From Clostridiaceae bacterium (GTDB lineage Bacteria; Bacillota; Clostridia; Oscillospirales; Acutalibacteraceae): a DNA stretch of 64,000 nucleotides. Where the stretch lies: assembly GCA_016297645.1 (NCBI GenBank), contig JAEDGF010000002.1, positions 1 to 64,000 on the forward strand. The letters are read 5' to 3'. Shown one piece after another: positions 27,187-37,898 of this stretch. The translations under genes were made by a program, and so were the position numbers. The notes under the pieces are model-generated. The model saw nothing but the letters and a program-made list of their open reading frames with translations, did not search any database and was not told the DNA's origin. How positions within the stretch are numbered: the first letter of the stretch is position 1; each line of letters begins with the position of its first letter.

Positions 27187-28926
27187 ATGGCTATTGACGG
27201 TTTATTTCTGCATTTTATAAAAGAGGAGATCAAAGAATTTGCCGTTGGCGCAAAGGTTGATAAGCTGTATCTTCCGACAAGGCATGAACTTGTCATATTG
27301 CTGCGAACCAGAACGCAGACAAGGCGTCTGTTTGTTTCCGTTTCGGGCAACGCGCCGAGGATAAATTTTACACGATTTACTCCCGAAAATCCCGCTAATC
27401 CACCTATGCTTTGCATGCTTTTACGCAAGCAGCTTTGCGGCGCTACCGTTACGGATGTCCGGCAGTTGGGATACGACCGTGTGTTGTTTATTGATTTTGA
27501 CGCAACAAATGAGATCGGCGACAGAGTAAAAAGAACGCTTGTCGTTGAGATAATGGCGCAGTACAGTAACTGCATTCTTCTCGATGAAAACGGAGTCATA
27601 ATAGATGCACTCAAACGAATCGACGCGTCAAAATCTTCTTTCAGAGAGATTCTTCCGCAGCGAACATACGAGCTGCCGCCGCAACAGGATAAACTGAATC
27701 CGGAGGAAGCGACTGAGGAGGAAATTCTCGGTAAAGTTCTTTTCTTTACGGATAAAAAACTGTCCTCTGCTATACTTTCGTCTGTCAGCGGTGTATCCCC
27801 GTTGACTGCAAAGGAGATTGCTTACCGCGTAACACTTTCCGATCCGGAAATCAATAAATTGTCCGACGGTGTAAAACAGCGGCTTTTACACGAATTAGCG
27901 GTTCTTCGCGGATATATCGAAAACGGTGCCGAACCTTGTTATGTGGTTTCCGATACCGGAGAACCGGTGGAGTTCTCGTTCATGCCGCTGACTTCTCTTT
28001 CTTTACGAGGAAAGCTCGTTGCTGAAGAGTCCCTTTCGGACATACTTGACTTCTTTTTTGTCGAGCGTGAAAAGCTGCTGCGCGCAAAGTCAAAGGCGGA
28101 GGATCTGTTCAAAACGGTTTCGAATCTGATTGAACGCACCTCCAAAAAGATAAACAATCTGCGGGAGGAGCTTTTGCAGGCAGAGGATGCCGAAACAAAG
28201 CGTATCTACGCAGAGCTTATAAACGCAAATCTCTATTCGCTGCAAAAAGGAAGCTCCGAATATGAGGTCGCGGATTACTACAATGACTATAAAATGACAA
28301 AGATACCTGCGGCAGAGCATCTTTCTCCGGCGCAAAACGCCCAACGGTATTATAAGGAGTACCGTAAAGCGCAGACGGCGAAAAAAGTTCTTGCACAGCA
28401 GATAGAAGCGGCGTCAGCCGACCTTGAATATCTTGAAACGGTTCGCGATGAGCTGTCGAGAGCCGAAACGGAACGGGAACTTAATGAAATACGGACAGAG
28501 CTTTCGGGCGCGGGCTTCCTTAAAAGCAAGACCGGTACAAAAAACAAGAAAAATGCCCCGATGAAGCCGCTCGAATTTATTTCTCCGAACGGCAGCAGAG
28601 TATTGGTCGGCAGAAACAACACACAGAATGACGCGCTGACCTTTAAGATTTCCTCCAAAAACGACATTTGGTTTCACGCCAAAAAAGCCCCAGGTTCTCA
28701 TGTTGTCCTCGTCTGTTCGGAGAAAGAACCGCTTTCGGAGGATATTGAGTTTGCCGCCGGAGTTGCGGCGTGGTATTCTTCCGTCCGTGAACGCGGTTCG
28801 GTTGAGGTCGACTACACAAAAGTCAGGAATATAAAAAAACCGCCGGCTTCGCGCCCCGGCTTCGTAATATATCATGTCTATTCAACGCTTTATGTAAAAG
28901 CGATTCGCCCCGAAGATAAAAAATAA
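27187..28926 (+). CDS. rqcH: Ribosome quality control factor RqcH (NFACT family)
   Basis: Binds stalled 50S subunits and directs alanine tailing of the nascent chain. The 579 residues follow NFACT architecture: NFACT-N domain from residue 1 (DGLFLHFIKEE), a long coiled-coil middle (about 280-430) and the NFACT-R domain with DIWFHAKKAPGSHVVL. Formerly annotated as fibronectin-binding protein. GGTGGT overlapping the end of the Nif3-like gene may serve as its ribosome site. Confidence 0.93.
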   Translation: MAIDGLFLHFIKEEIKEFAVGAKVDKLYLPTRHELVILLRTRTQTRRLFVSVSGNAPRINFTRFTPENPANPPMLCMLLRKQLCGATVTDVRQLGYDRVLFIDFDATNEIGDRVKRTLVVEIMAQYSNCILLDENGVIIDALKRIDASKSSFREILPQRTYELPPQQDKLNPEEATEEEILGKVLFFTDKKLSSAILSSVSGVSPLTAKEIAYRVTLSDPEINKLSDGVKQRLLHELAVLRGYIENGAEPCYVVSDTGEPVEFSFMPLTSLSLRGKLVAEESLSDILDFFFVEREKLLRAKSKAEDLFKTVSNLIERTSKKINNLREELLQAEDAETKRIYAELINANLYSLQKGSSEYEVADYYNDYKMTKIPAAEHLSPAQNAQRYYKEYRKAQTAKKVLAQQIEAASADLEYLETVRDELSRAETERELNEIRTELSGAGFLKSKTGTKNKKNAPMKPLEFISPNGSRVLVGRNNTQNDALTFKISSKNDIWFHAKKAPGSHVVLVCSEKEPLSEDIEFAAGVAAWYSSVRERGSVEVDYTKVRNIKKPPASRPGFVIYHVYSTLYVKAIRPEDKK

Positions 28927-28944
28927 CAGAAAAGAGGCAGAATT

Positions 28945-30609
28945 ATGGCAAAATATTCTCTCGGTATAGATTTCGGTACACTTTCAGGACGCGCTCTCCT
29001 TGTAAATAACGATACGGGCGAGGAGCTTTGTTCGGCTTCACTTGATTATCCCCACGGCGTTATGTCGGAAGCTCTCCCGACCGGCGAAAAACTCGGTATG
29101 GACTGGGCTTTGCAGCACCCTCGGGATTATCTCGATGTGCTTTATACGATAGTTCCGGAGGTTGTAAAAAAATCGGGTGTTTCGCCTGATGATGTCACTG
29201 GTATAGGCGTTGATTTTACCGCCTGCACCATTCTCCCGTGCAAAAAGGACGGTACTCCTCTTTGTTTTATGCCCGAGTTTATCCATGAACCGAACGCCTA
29301 TGTAAAGCTTTGGAAGCACCACGCCGCGCAGAAGTACGCTACAAAAGTCAACGAGATAGCGTCGGCAAGGGGAGAAAAATGGCTTAAAAACTACGGCGGA
29401 AAGATATCGTCCGAATGGGCTATTCCCAAAATCTGGCAGGTGCTTGACGAAGCGCCCGAGGTTTATGATGCTGCCGACACTTTTATCGAGGCTGCGGATT
29501 GGATAATTTGGCAGATGTGCGGTCATGAGGTGCGCAATTCCTGCTGTGCCGGATACAAAGAAACATGGAGCAAAAAGGACGGCTTCCCGTCAAAGGACTT
29601 TTTTAAGGCACTCGATCCCCGTCTTGAAAATCTTACGGAAGAGAAGCTCTCCGACAAAATCAGTCCCTCCGGCTCAAAAGCAGGTGAGCTTACGGAAGAA
29701 GCCGCGAAGAAGCTCGGGCTTAAAGCCGGTACTGCCATTGCGAATGCAATCATCGACGCTCATGTTTTCGTGCCTGCCGTCGGAATTGCCGAGCCCGGAA
29801 AAATGCTCGCGATAATGGGCACCTCCACTTGTCATATGCTTCTCTCGAAAGAGGGCAGATTCGTAAACGGAATCGGCGGAATCGTCGAGGACGGAATTCT
29901 TCCCGGATTTTTCGGTTATGAAGCCGGTCAGGCTTGTGTAGGCGACCATTTCCAGTGGTTTATTGAAAACTGTCTGCCGAAATCATACTACGATGAAGCC
30001 GAAAAACTGAATATGAATATACATAAGTATCTGCGTTCCAAAGCGGAGAAATACGCACCCGGTGAAAGCGGACTCATTGCACTTGATTGGTGGAACGGAA
30101 ACCGGTCGTGCCTTGTTGACGGCGACCTTACCGGAATGATACTCGGCATGACGCTTTCGACAAAACCGGAGGAAATTTACCGTGCGCTTATCGAAGCAAC
30201 GGCTTTCGGAACAAGGGTAATAGTAGAAAACTTCCGCGAGCACGGAGTCCCCGTTGACGAGTTCTATGCCGCAGGCGGCATAGCGAAAAAAGACCCAATG
30301 ACCATGCAGATTTATTCCGATATTCTCAATCTCCCCATAAAAATTGCCGGAAGCGATGAAGGCGGAGCGCTCGGCTCGGCTATTCTCGGAGCTGTTGCCG
30401 CAGGAAAAGCAAACGGCGGATTTGATGACATCTATTCCGCTGCCGCAAAGCTCGGCAAGGTTATGGACTTTACATATGAACCCATAAAAGAAAATGTTGA
30501 AGTGTACGACAAGCTTTATGCCGAGTATAAAACACTTCATGATTATTTCGGAAAAGGCGGTAACGATGTTATGAAAAGACTCAAAAATATCCGTCTTTCC
30601 GTAAAGTAA
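28945..30609 (+). CDS. araB: Ribulokinase
   Basis: Phosphorylates L-ribulose (also D-ribulose in many members) in pentose catabolism. The 554-residue FGGY kinase starts [14 protein letters not shown] and has [12 protein letters not shown] and [10 protein letters not shown], typical of AraB. AAAGAGG precedes the ATG. No araA, araD or transporter is adjacent, so its partners must be elsewhere; it may be in the same transcript as rqcH, 18 bp upstream. Confidence 0.92.
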   Translation: MAKYSLGIDFGTLSGRALLVNNDTGEELCSASLDYPHGVMSEALPTGEKLGMDWALQHPRDYLDVLYTIVPEVVKKSGVSPDDVTGIGVDFTACTILPCKKDGTPLCFMPEFIHEPNAYVKLWKHHAAQKYATKVNEIASARGEKWLKNYGGKISSEWAIPKIWQVLDEAPEVYDAADTFIEAADWIIWQMCGHEVRNSCCAGYKETWSKKDGFPSKDFFKALDPRLENLTEEKLSDKISPSGSKAGELTEEAAKKLGLKAGTAIANAIIDAHVFVPAVGIAEPGKMLAIMGTSTCHMLLSKEGRFVNGIGGIVEDGILPGFFGYEAGQACVGDHFQWFIENCLPKSYYDEAEKLNMNIHKYLRSKAEKYAPGESGLIALDWWNGNRSCLVDGDLTGMILGMTLSTKPEEIYRALIEATAFGTRVIVENFREHGVPVDEFYAAGGIAKKDPMTMQIYSDILNLPIKIAGSDEGGALGSAILGAVAAGKANGGFDDIYSAAAKLGKVMDFTYEPIKENVEVYDKLYAEYKTLHDYFGKGGNDVMKRLKNIRLSVK

Positions 30610-30637
30610 AAATACTTTACAAAAATCAGGTGCTGCA

Positions 30638-33600
30638 ATGACTGAATTTACCCACTTGCATATACATACGGAATACTCGCTTCTCGACGGCGCGTGCAGA
30701 ATAAAGCCCCTTATTAAGCGTGTTAAGGAGCTTGGCATGACTTCTATCGCCATGACGGATCACGGCGTAATGTACGGAGCGGTCGATTTCTATAAAGCCT
30801 GCAAAGACGAGGGCATAAACGGTATAATCGGCTGCGAGGTGTATGTTGCGCAGCGTACCCGTTTCGATAAAGTCCACGGACTTGACAGTGAGCGTTACCA
30901 CCTTGTTCTTCTCTGTGAAAACGAAACGGGATATCACAACCTTATCAAAATGGTATCCCGTGCGTGGACGGAGGGATTTTACACAAAACCGAGAGTAGAC
31001 AAAGAGCTTCTTGAAAAATATCACGAGGGGCTTATCTGTCTTTCTGCCTGTTTGGCAGGTGAAATCCCGCAGGCTTTTCTGAATAACGACTACGAAAAGG
31101 CGAAACAGACTGCACTGTGGTATCAGAATGTTTTCGGTAAAGACAATTACTTTCTTGAAATTCAGGATCACGGTTTGGAGGAGCAAAAGCGCACCAACCC
31201 CATGATAATAAAGCTTGCGCACGAACTGAACATTCCGCTTGTCGTAACAAACGACGCGCACTATATTCTGAAAGAGGATGCGGAAATTCAGAAAATCCTT
31301 GTGTGCATAGCAACCAAGCATACGATAGACGAAGATACGGGTATGGGCTTCTCTACGGAGGAGTTCTATGTAAAATCGGGCGACGAGATGGCGGCGCTTT
31401 TCCCCGAGGTCCCCGAAGCTGTCGAAAATACCAATAAAATAGCCGCAAGGTGTCATGTCGGTTTCAAGTTCGGCGATACCAAGCTCCCGTTTTTCCAGGT
31501 GCCTAATGATCAGGATCATTTTGAGTTTTTCCGCGATATGTGCTACAACGGCATGGTCAAGCGTTACGGAAAAGACTATCCGCCGGAATACATGGATAGA
31601 CTTAATTACGAACTGGGAATAATCAATCAGATGGGATTTATCGACTATTTCCTTATCGTTTGGGACTACATAAACTACGCAAAATCCGTCGGTATTCCCG
31701 TCGGCCCCGGGCGTGGCTCGGGCGCAGGCAGTATTGCCGCCTTTACCTGCGGCATCACCGATATCGACCCTATGCGTTATTCCTTGCTGTTTGAGCGTTT
31801 CTTAAACCCCGAGCGAGTAAGTATGCCCGACTTCGATATAGACTTCTGTTACGAACGCCGCCAGGAGGTCATTGAGTATGTTGTCAGACGGTACGGCGCA
31901 GACCATGTGTCGCAGATAGCCACTTTCGGTACGCTTGCCGCAAAGGGTGCGGTTCGCGATGTCGGCAAGGTTCTCGGAATGTCCGTTGCCGAAGCGGCAG
32001 CCGTAACAAAAGAGATTCCTCAGGAACTCGGAATGACGATTCAGAAAGCCCTTGAAACAAATCAGGAGCTTAAAAAGATGTATGACGGCAGCCCGATGGT
32101 CAAAAAGGTCATCGACACCTCCATTAAAATCGAGGGAATGCCGCGAAATACCGGTATGCACGCCGCAGGCGTAGTTATCTGCGACAAACCGGTTGACGAA
32201 TATGTTCCGCTTTTCAAGAGCGGCGACTCTGTCGTAACGCAGTACTATAAGGGTTGGGTTGAGAAGCTCGGACTTCTGAAAATGGACTTTTTGGGTCTTA
32301 GAACGCTCACGGTTATTGCCGACGCGGAAAAAATGATCCGCAAAAAAGACCCCGATTTTTCGATAGAGAATATCGATGTTGACGACCAGAATGTATATAA
32401 AATGCTCGGCGAAGGCGGCACCTTCGGGGTGTTCCAGTGCGAATCCGGCGGCATCCGCGCACTGATGATAAATATGCAGCCGCATAACCTCGAAGATATT
32501 ATAGCGGTTATAGCGCTTTATCGTCCCGGTCCCATGGACTTTATCCCGGCGTACCTTAAAAACCGACAGGACCCCGAACACATTCAGTATCACTGCCCGG
32601 AATTAAAGCCTATTCTCGATGTTACCTACGGAACTATCGTTTATCAGGAACAGGTCATGCAGATATTCCGCGACCTTGCGGGGTATTCGCTCGGCGCCGC
32701 TGATATGGTTCGCCGTGCGGTCGCAAAAAAGCAGGCTGATGTACTTGCCGCCCAGCGTAAATTCTTCCTGTACGGATCAGATGGAAAAGACGGCGGTTCA
32801 AAGTGCGACGGCTGCCTTAAAAGAGGGATAAGCGAAGAAGCGGCAAATAAGATATTCGATGATATGGCATCGTTTGCTTCCTACGCGTTCAATAAATCCC
32901 ATTCGGCTGCATACGCGCTTGTAACTTACCGTACGGCGTGGCTGCGCAAATATTATCCGCAGGAATTCATGGCTGCGATGCTTACAAGCGTTCTCGATAA
33001 CACCGATAAGGTCGTTGGCTACATCACCGAATGTCAGACGGGCCTGGGCTTTCAGGTTCTTCCGCCAAGCGTTAACGAATCGGAGGAGAAATTCACCGTC
33101 GTCGGCGATAATGTCCGTTTCGGACTGCTTGCCATTAAAAACCTCGGCAGCGGAGTCATTCAGACTATCATAAAAGAGCGTGAGGAAAACGGCATATACA
33201 GCAGCTTCAATGAATTCTGCCGCCGCTGTTACGGCAAAGACCTCAACAAACGCGCGCTTGAAAGCCTTATAAAAAGCGGCGCCTGCGATTGCTTCGGTCT
33301 GTACAGAAATCAGATGCTGCTGATGATAGATGAGGTTCTTCTGTCGCTTGAAAACGATAAAAAAAGCAAGATAGAAGGACAGATAGGTCTCTTCGATCTC
33401 GGCTCGGCTCTTGCAAAGGCTGTTGAGATAGCTCCGCCGAATGTACCCGAAATGCCGCAGAAGGAAAAACTGCAAAACGAAAAACTCACTACGGGACTAT
33501 ATATGTCCGGTCACCCCATGGCCGAATACACCCGTATGGCACAGGCGCTGGGTTCGGCAAAAACGGCGGATATCACTTCCTCATCGCTCGACGACCCCGA

Positions 33601-34309
33601 TTCGCTCTATCATGACGGCGACAGAATTCGTCTGTTGTGCATCATGGCGACTGTCCGCAAAAAAATCACAAAAAACAACACGACCATGGCATTTCTTTCA
33701 GTTGAAGATATTTACGGTTCTATCGAAGTGCTTGTTTTTCCGAAAACCTTTGATAAATACGGTAAATTATTTGTTGAGGACGAAATAGTGCTGCTGAGCG
33801 CCCGTGTTTCGCTCCGTGACGACGAGGTGCCGAAGCTTCTGTGTGAAGAAGTTGTCCCGCTCAGCGAGATACCGAGCGACGAAGCCCTGTTAAAGGATTA
33901 CAAGCTGCCCGGCAGGGAGTACAAAACGCCCCGAAGCGCATATTCTACATATTCTCCCGCTTCATACGATACGGCGGCAAACACGCAGACGGATTCCGCT
34001 TCCGGTACAGGCAGCTCTCATACAGCAGCTGCTGCACCTGCCGAGCGTCCATCCGCAGGTAGCTCCGAGCCGCAGAAAAAGCGCTCGCGTGCGGGAGTTT
34101 TCCTCAAAGTTTCATCCAGAGGGGGAGATGACTGCTACAAGGCTTCGAAAATGTGTGAAATATTCGTCGGTGAGCTTCCGGTTTTTTTCTATTATAATGA
34201 CGAAAAATCATATAATTTTAATACCGGAATAACGATAGAAAACAACCCGAATCTCATGCACGGACTGAAAAAGCTGCTCGGAGAGCAAAATGTCGTAGTT
34301 CGGGCGTAA
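30638..34309 (+). CDS. dnaE: DNA polymerase III subunit alpha (DnaE)
   Basis: Replicative polymerase, DnaE type, 1223 residues. Order: PHP domain (THLHIHTEYSLLDG from residue 3), polymerase core with the catalytic segment PDFDIDFC near 397-404, a helix-hairpin region, and an OB fold near 1000-1080 (IRLLCIMATVRKKI). Residues about 1105-1155 form a Ser/Thr/Ala-rich linker before a short C-terminal domain. A CDGC pair near residue 727 lies in an insert. Initiation is at ATG 30638 with CAGGTG as a weak ribosome site. Clostridia often also carry PolC; it is not in this window. Confidence 0.95.
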   Translation: MTEFTHLHIHTEYSLLDGACRIKPLIKRVKELGMTSIAMTDHGVMYGAVDFYKACKDEGINGIIGCEVYVAQRTRFDKVHGLDSERYHLVLLCENETGYHNLIKMVSRAWTEGFYTKPRVDKELLEKYHEGLICLSACLAGEIPQAFLNNDYEKAKQTALWYQNVFGKDNYFLEIQDHGLEEQKRTNPMIIKLAHELNIPLVVTNDAHYILKEDAEIQKILVCIATKHTIDEDTGMGFSTEEFYVKSGDEMAALFPEVPEAVENTNKIAARCHVGFKFGDTKLPFFQVPNDQDHFEFFRDMCYNGMVKRYGKDYPPEYMDRLNYELGIINQMGFIDYFLIVWDYINYAKSVGIPVGPGRGSGAGSIAAFTCGITDIDPMRYSLLFERFLNPERVSMPDFDIDFCYERRQEVIEYVVRRYGADHVSQIATFGTLAAKGAVRDVGKVLGMSVAEAAAVTKEIPQELGMTIQKALETNQELKKMYDGSPMVKKVIDTSIKIEGMPRNTGMHAAGVVICDKPVDEYVPLFKSGDSVVTQYYKGWVEKLGLLKMDFLGLRTLTVIADAEKMIRKKDPDFSIENIDVDDQNVYKMLGEGGTFGVFQCESGGIRALMINMQPHNLEDIIAVIALYRPGPMDFIPAYLKNRQDPEHIQYHCPELKPILDVTYGTIVYQEQVMQIFRDLAGYSLGAADMVRRAVAKKQADVLAAQRKFFLYGSDGKDGGSKCDGCLKRGISEEAANKIFDDMASFASYAFNKSHSAAYALVTYRTAWLRKYYPQEFMAAMLTSVLDNTDKVVGYITECQTGLGFQVLPPSVNESEEKFTVVGDNVRFGLLAIKNLGSGVIQTIIKEREENGIYSSFNEFCRRCYGKDLNKRALESLIKSGACDCFGLYRNQMLLMIDEVLLSLENDKKSKIEGQIGLFDLGSALAKAVEIAPPNVPEMPQKEKLQNEKLTTGLYMSGHPMAEYTRMAQALGSAKTADITSSSLDDPDSLYHDGDRIRLLCIMATVRKKITKNNTTMAFLSVEDIYGSIEVLVFPKTFDKYGKLFVEDEIVLLSARVSLRDDEVPKLLCEEVVPLSEIPSDEALLKDYKLPGREYKTPRSAYSTYSPASYDTAANTQTDSASGTGSSHTAAAAPAERPSAGSSEPQKKRSRAGVFLKVSSRGGDDCYKASKMCEIFVGELPVFFYYNDEKSYNFNTGITIENNPNLMHGLKKLLGEQNVVVRA

Positions 34310-34355
34310 AAAAAGTGCGACTTGCGTCGAAAAACTGATTGTCTCAATTTTTATG

Positions 34356-34384
34356 TTGACAATATTGTTTTTTAACATTATTAT
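34356..34384 (+). promoter_or_regulatory. Sigma-A promoter of pfkA
   Basis: TTGACA (34356-34361), 17 bp, TATTAT (34379-34384). Start near 34391, leader about 30 nt, then GGAGGAAA. Confidence 0.8.
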
Positions 34385-34422
34385 AGTATAGAATTTTATG
34401 TAATTGTTCGGAGGAAAATAAA

Positions 34423-35412
34423 ATGAAAACCATCGGTGTTTTAACAAGCGGCGGAGATGCTCCCGGAATGAATGCCGCAATACGAGCCGTAGCGAGAACC
34501 GGCTGTGAAAACGGTGCCCGCGTTCTCGGTATTCGCCGCGGCTTCGCCGGTCTTATGGAAGGCGATATGCTTGAAATGAACATCAGGAGCGTATCGGATA
34601 TAATTCACCGCGGCGGCACGATGCTTTACTCTGCAAGAAGTAAGACATTTTGCACCGAAGAAGGAATGCAGCAGGCAATAAAGGTCTGCCGTGAAAATGA
34701 GATGGAAGGCATTGTCGTTATCGGCGGCGACGGTTCGTTCAGAGGCGCCCGTGACCTCAGCGTCAGGGGTATCAACTGCGTCGGTATTCCCGGGACAATT
34801 GATAATGATATCGCTTGCTGTGACTATACCATCGGTTATGATACCTGCCTTAACACCATTCAGGAAATGGTTGACAGAATAAGAGATACCAGCGAGTCGC
34901 ACGACCGCTGCACAGTTGTCGAAGTCATGGGCAGAAGAGCCGGTTACCTGGCGCTCAATTCCGGTATTGCGGTAGGCGCAACGGCTATTCTTATTCCCGA
35001 AATCGATTTCGATGTTGAGAAGGATGTCATTGAGAGAATGAAGCGCACTCAGGCAACGGGCAAACGCCACTTTATCATTGTTGTTGCCGAGGGCGTAAAG
35101 GATAAGCTCGCAGCAGTCGGAATCGACGGAGTTGAAGGACTTGCAAAACGCATTGAGAGCGAACTCGGCGTAGAGAGCCGTGCGTGTGTTCTCGGTCATG
35201 TTCAGCGCGGCGGTTCTCCCACGGTAAAAGACAGAGTTGCCGCAAGCCGTATGGGTTCGTATGCTGCACATCTTCTCCTCAACGGCGTAGGAAACAGAGT
35301 TGTCGGAATGCAGAAGGACGAGATCGTCGACTATGATATAGTTGAAGCTCTCGAAATGAAAAAGCACATCGACCTAAATCTCTACAAGATCGCAATGGAA
35401 ATTTCCATATAA
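34423..35412 (+). CDS. pfkA: 6-phosphofructokinase
   Basis: ATP-dependent phosphofructokinase of glycolysis, 329 residues. Has GGDAPGMNAAIRA (10-22), the ATP site GGDGSFRGA and the fructose-6-phosphate segment PGTIDNDI. The residue after GGDGS (position 104 in the E. coli enzyme) is Phe followed by Arg, not Lys, which fits the ATP-type rather than PPi-type. Expressed alone between promoter 34356 and terminator 35437. Confidence 0.95.
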   Translation: MKTIGVLTSGGDAPGMNAAIRAVARTGCENGARVLGIRRGFAGLMEGDMLEMNIRSVSDIIHRGGTMLYSARSKTFCTEEGMQQAIKVCRENEMEGIVVIGGDGSFRGARDLSVRGINCVGIPGTIDNDIACCDYTIGYDTCLNTIQEMVDRIRDTSESHDRCTVVEVMGRRAGYLALNSGIAVGATAILIPEIDFDVEKDVIERMKRTQATGKRHFIIVVAEGVKDKLAAVGIDGVEGLAKRIESELGVESRACVLGHVQRGGSPTVKDRVAASRMGSYAAHLLLNGVGNRVVGMQKDEIVDYDIVEALEMKKHIDLNLYKIAMEISI

Positions 35413-35436
35413 AAGTTTTACCGCACTTTATTTATT

Positions 35437-35466
35437 GGGCTGCCGTCAATGCGGCAGTCCTTTTTA
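35437..35466 (+). terminator. Terminator of pfkA
   Basis: GGGCTGCCG pairs with CGGCAGTCC (9 bp, one G-T), followed by TTTTT. Confidence 0.88.
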
Positions 35467-35480
35467 GGTTATAGTTAAAA

Positions 35481-36494
35481 ATGAAAAAGTATTATCCTTC
35501 TTTTTATCATACATCAAGTTGTTTTGCAGGGCACTGCCCGGATACCTGCTGCGCAGGCTGGGAAATTCCTTTGTCGGAGCAGGACAAAGAGCGGTTTCGT
35601 ACCTTCATCCCGGCAGACTATTTTTCCGACGGAATCATAGCGATTGACGAAAAAGGGGATTCGTGCTTCAAATTGAGCGGCGGCAGTTGTCCGTTCCTGA
35701 ATAGAGAAAATCTGTGCAGAATCAGGCTTGATTTTTCGCATGAGCTTACGCCCGATGTCTGCCGCCAGTATCCGCTGTTTATCGAGGAATACGACACTTT
35801 TACGGAGTGCTGTCCATCCTTGTCGTGTCCGTCAGTGTGTGAGAGTATCTTTGCGCAGCGCCGCTTGATGCCGGTTTTTCCCGATCCTGATTATAACGGT
35901 GAAGATGAATTTTTGAATTCACTAATTTTAACAAGAAGTAAAGTGCTTTCATTTATCGAAAAAACACAGGAAAACATACAAACTGTTTATGCTGATATTG
36001 TTGAATATGCTTCTGCTGCCGAGTCTATGTCATATTCTGCGCAGCCTGTACCCGAAACCGGCAACACCGATACCGGCGCAGCAGTGCAGAAATATATATC
36101 GGATTTTGAAACGCTTACAGACGGTTTTATTAAATGCCTGTGTAAAGACTGCGATATACTTACCGAAAAATGGATGAACATGGTGCGTTCTGCATCGGCT
36201 GTTCCGTTCGATTTTCGGGATTTCTCTTTTGTTTTGGCAGAGGATAACAAACGATTCCTTCAATATTTTGTTTACAGGTACTGGCTGAAATCCGTCAATG
36301 ATGATTGCGCCATTCCGTACGCATATTTTATAATGCTGTGTGATGCGGCGTGCGTACACATCAGCCGTGTTTCCGGCGTTCCTTTCAGTGAAACGGCTCG
36401 TCTGTTTTCAAAAGAAACGGAGCATGATTCTGATAATGTTGACTGTTTGCTTGATTTTGTATTCGAAACGATATTCAATAATTGTGACTTGTGA
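35481..36494 (+). CDS. FliB-family protein (flagellin lysine-N-methylase-like)
   Basis: A 337-residue cysteine-rich protein. The N-terminal third carries HCPDTCCAGW, CPFLN, CRIRLDF and VCRQYP, a Cys pattern shared with FliB lysine-N-methylases and likely to bind a metal cluster. The C-terminal two thirds are helical. No flagellin or flagellar gene is in the window, so the substrate is uncertain. The ATG lacks a strong ribosome site. It starts within 15 bp of the pfkA terminator and no separate promoter was found, so expression may depend on readthrough. Confidence 0.7.
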   Translation: MKKYYPSFYHTSSCFAGHCPDTCCAGWEIPLSEQDKERFRTFIPADYFSDGIIAIDEKGDSCFKLSGGSCPFLNRENLCRIRLDFSHELTPDVCRQYPLFIEEYDTFTECCPSLSCPSVCESIFAQRRLMPVFPDPDYNGEDEFLNSLILTRSKVLSFIEKTQENIQTVYADIVEYASAAESMSYSAQPVPETGNTDTGAAVQKYISDFETLTDGFIKCLCKDCDILTEKWMNMVRSASAVPFDFRDFSFVLAEDNKRFLQYFVYRYWLKSVNDDCAIPYAYFIMLCDAACVHISRVSGVPFSETARLFSKETEHDSDNVDCLLDFVFETIFNNCDL

Positions 36495-36505
36495 CAAAAA
36501 ACTGT

Positions 36506-36535
36506 TTGACTTTATTTTTTTCGCAGTGTTAAAAT
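36506..36535 (+). promoter_or_regulatory. Promoter of the secreted metallophosphoesterase
   Basis: TTGACT (36506-36511), 18 bp, TAAAAT (36530-36535). Confidence 0.65.
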
Positions 36536-36568
36536 TGTTATAAAGAAAAAAACAGAGAGGTTCAAAAA

Positions 36569-37777
36569 ATGACAAAGAAAATTCTATCCGTATTTCTTGC
36601 CGTACTGATGGTTTTCGTCTGTGCCGTTACGGCTTTCGCAGCCCCCGAAAAACACACGCTCCGTTTCTCGGAGGATGGAAAATTCAAGATAATTCACATC
36701 ACCGACATTCAGGACGATTACCCCATGTCACCCGTTGCAAAACAGTTTATTAAAGAAATACTCAGAAACTATCAGCCCGATCTTGTTGTTCTCGGCGGCG
36801 ACAATACGGTATCCGCAAAAGAGGACAAAGAGGCATCGATAAAAGAGATGTGCGATATTTTTGTCGAGAGCGGCACATATTTTACTCAGGTTTTCGGCAA
36901 CCACGACGCCCAGCAGGGGTACGACCGTGAGGAGCTTTTCCCAATGTATGTCAAATATGGCGGAGAATACTTCCTCGGTTATGATGCGGCAAATGTCGAC
37001 GGCTCGGATATGACGGGTGTCGGAACGCACAACCTCACCGTAAAAAGCTCCGACGGCACAAAGACCGCTTATAACCTCTATATGTTCGATTCGAATATGT
37101 ATGTTTCGGACGAAAACGGCAACGAGCTGGGATATGACTGCGTCAATCCCGATCAGATAGAGTGGTACAAGCACACTTCCGCCGCGCTTAAAGCCGAAAA
37201 CGGCGGTGTTACCGTTCCCGCGCTTGCTTTCCAGCACATTATAGTTCAGGAAGCATTTGATCAGCTTTTCTATAAATCTCCCGTTTCTCTCGGCTCTGCC
37301 GGCAGAGATTTCGACGGCGTAAGCTATACTTATCTGCCCAAGCTCTCCGCAATAAGGGACGGACTTTTGTTTGAAGCGCCCTGTCCCGGTTATTTTAACC
37401 ACGGTCAGTTTGCCGCAATGGTTGAAACGGGCGATGTAAAGGCAATCTTTTCCGGACATGATCATGTCAACGACTTCACCGTAACGCTTGACGGCATTAA
37501 TATTACAAACACCGCAGCTGCCACAATGCACTCCTACGGTAATGATTATAACCGCGGCGCTCGTCTTATCGTTCTTGACGAAAGTGACCTCTCCACATAC
37601 GAAACCTCCAACATCACATATGCCGAAACCGCTCTTCGCGAGGACTCGGAGCTTTCAAAGATGGACGGCGGAATCTCAAAAGCCCACGCATCATTTGCGA
37701 TTGCCTTCGGCAGTTTCCTTAAAGCACTTGTTCGCCTTCTCGGCGTGTTTACAATGCTGTCCGATAAGATTTGCTGA
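36569..37777 (+). CDS. Secreted calcineurin-like metallophosphoesterase
   Basis: A 402-residue exported phosphoesterase. A signal peptide ends at AFA (residue about 26). Metal-site motifs appear in order: HITDIQD (the usual DxH has Gln in place of His), VVLGGDN, FGNHDA and FSGHDHVND. The last 25 residues are hydrophobic (FGSFLKALVRLLGVF), a possible surface anchor. AGAGAGG precedes the ATG. Substrate cannot be told from sequence; nucleotides or phosphate esters are typical for the fold. Confidence 0.85.
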   Translation: MTKKILSVFLAVLMVFVCAVTAFAAPEKHTLRFSEDGKFKIIHITDIQDDYPMSPVAKQFIKEILRNYQPDLVVLGGDNTVSAKEDKEASIKEMCDIFVESGTYFTQVFGNHDAQQGYDREELFPMYVKYGGEYFLGYDAANVDGSDMTGVGTHNLTVKSSDGTKTAYNLYMFDSNMYVSDENGNELGYDCVNPDQIEWYKHTSAALKAENGGVTVPALAFQHIIVQEAFDQLFYKSPVSLGSAGRDFDGVSYTYLPKLSAIRDGLLFEAPCPGYFNHGQFAAMVETGDVKAIFSGHDHVNDFTVTLDGINITNTAAATMHSYGNDYNRGARLIVLDESDLSTYETSNITYAETALREDSELSKMDGGISKAHASFAIAFGSFLKALVRLLGVFTMLSDKIC

Positions 37778-37837
37778 ATAATTTATATATAATTTTTGAA
37801 TAATCGGTAAATTTATTATTGAAAAGCCAAAATACAG

Positions 37838-37866
37838 TAGACAGCGGCAGTTTTATGTAATAAAAT
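37838..37866 (+). promoter_or_regulatory. Promoter of the SDR-zinc ribbon gene
   Basis: TAGACA (37838-37843), 17 bp, TAAAAT (37861-37866). Confidence 0.55.
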
Positions 37867-37898
37867 AGTAAACAAATTGCATCGGAGGAGGCAAATAA

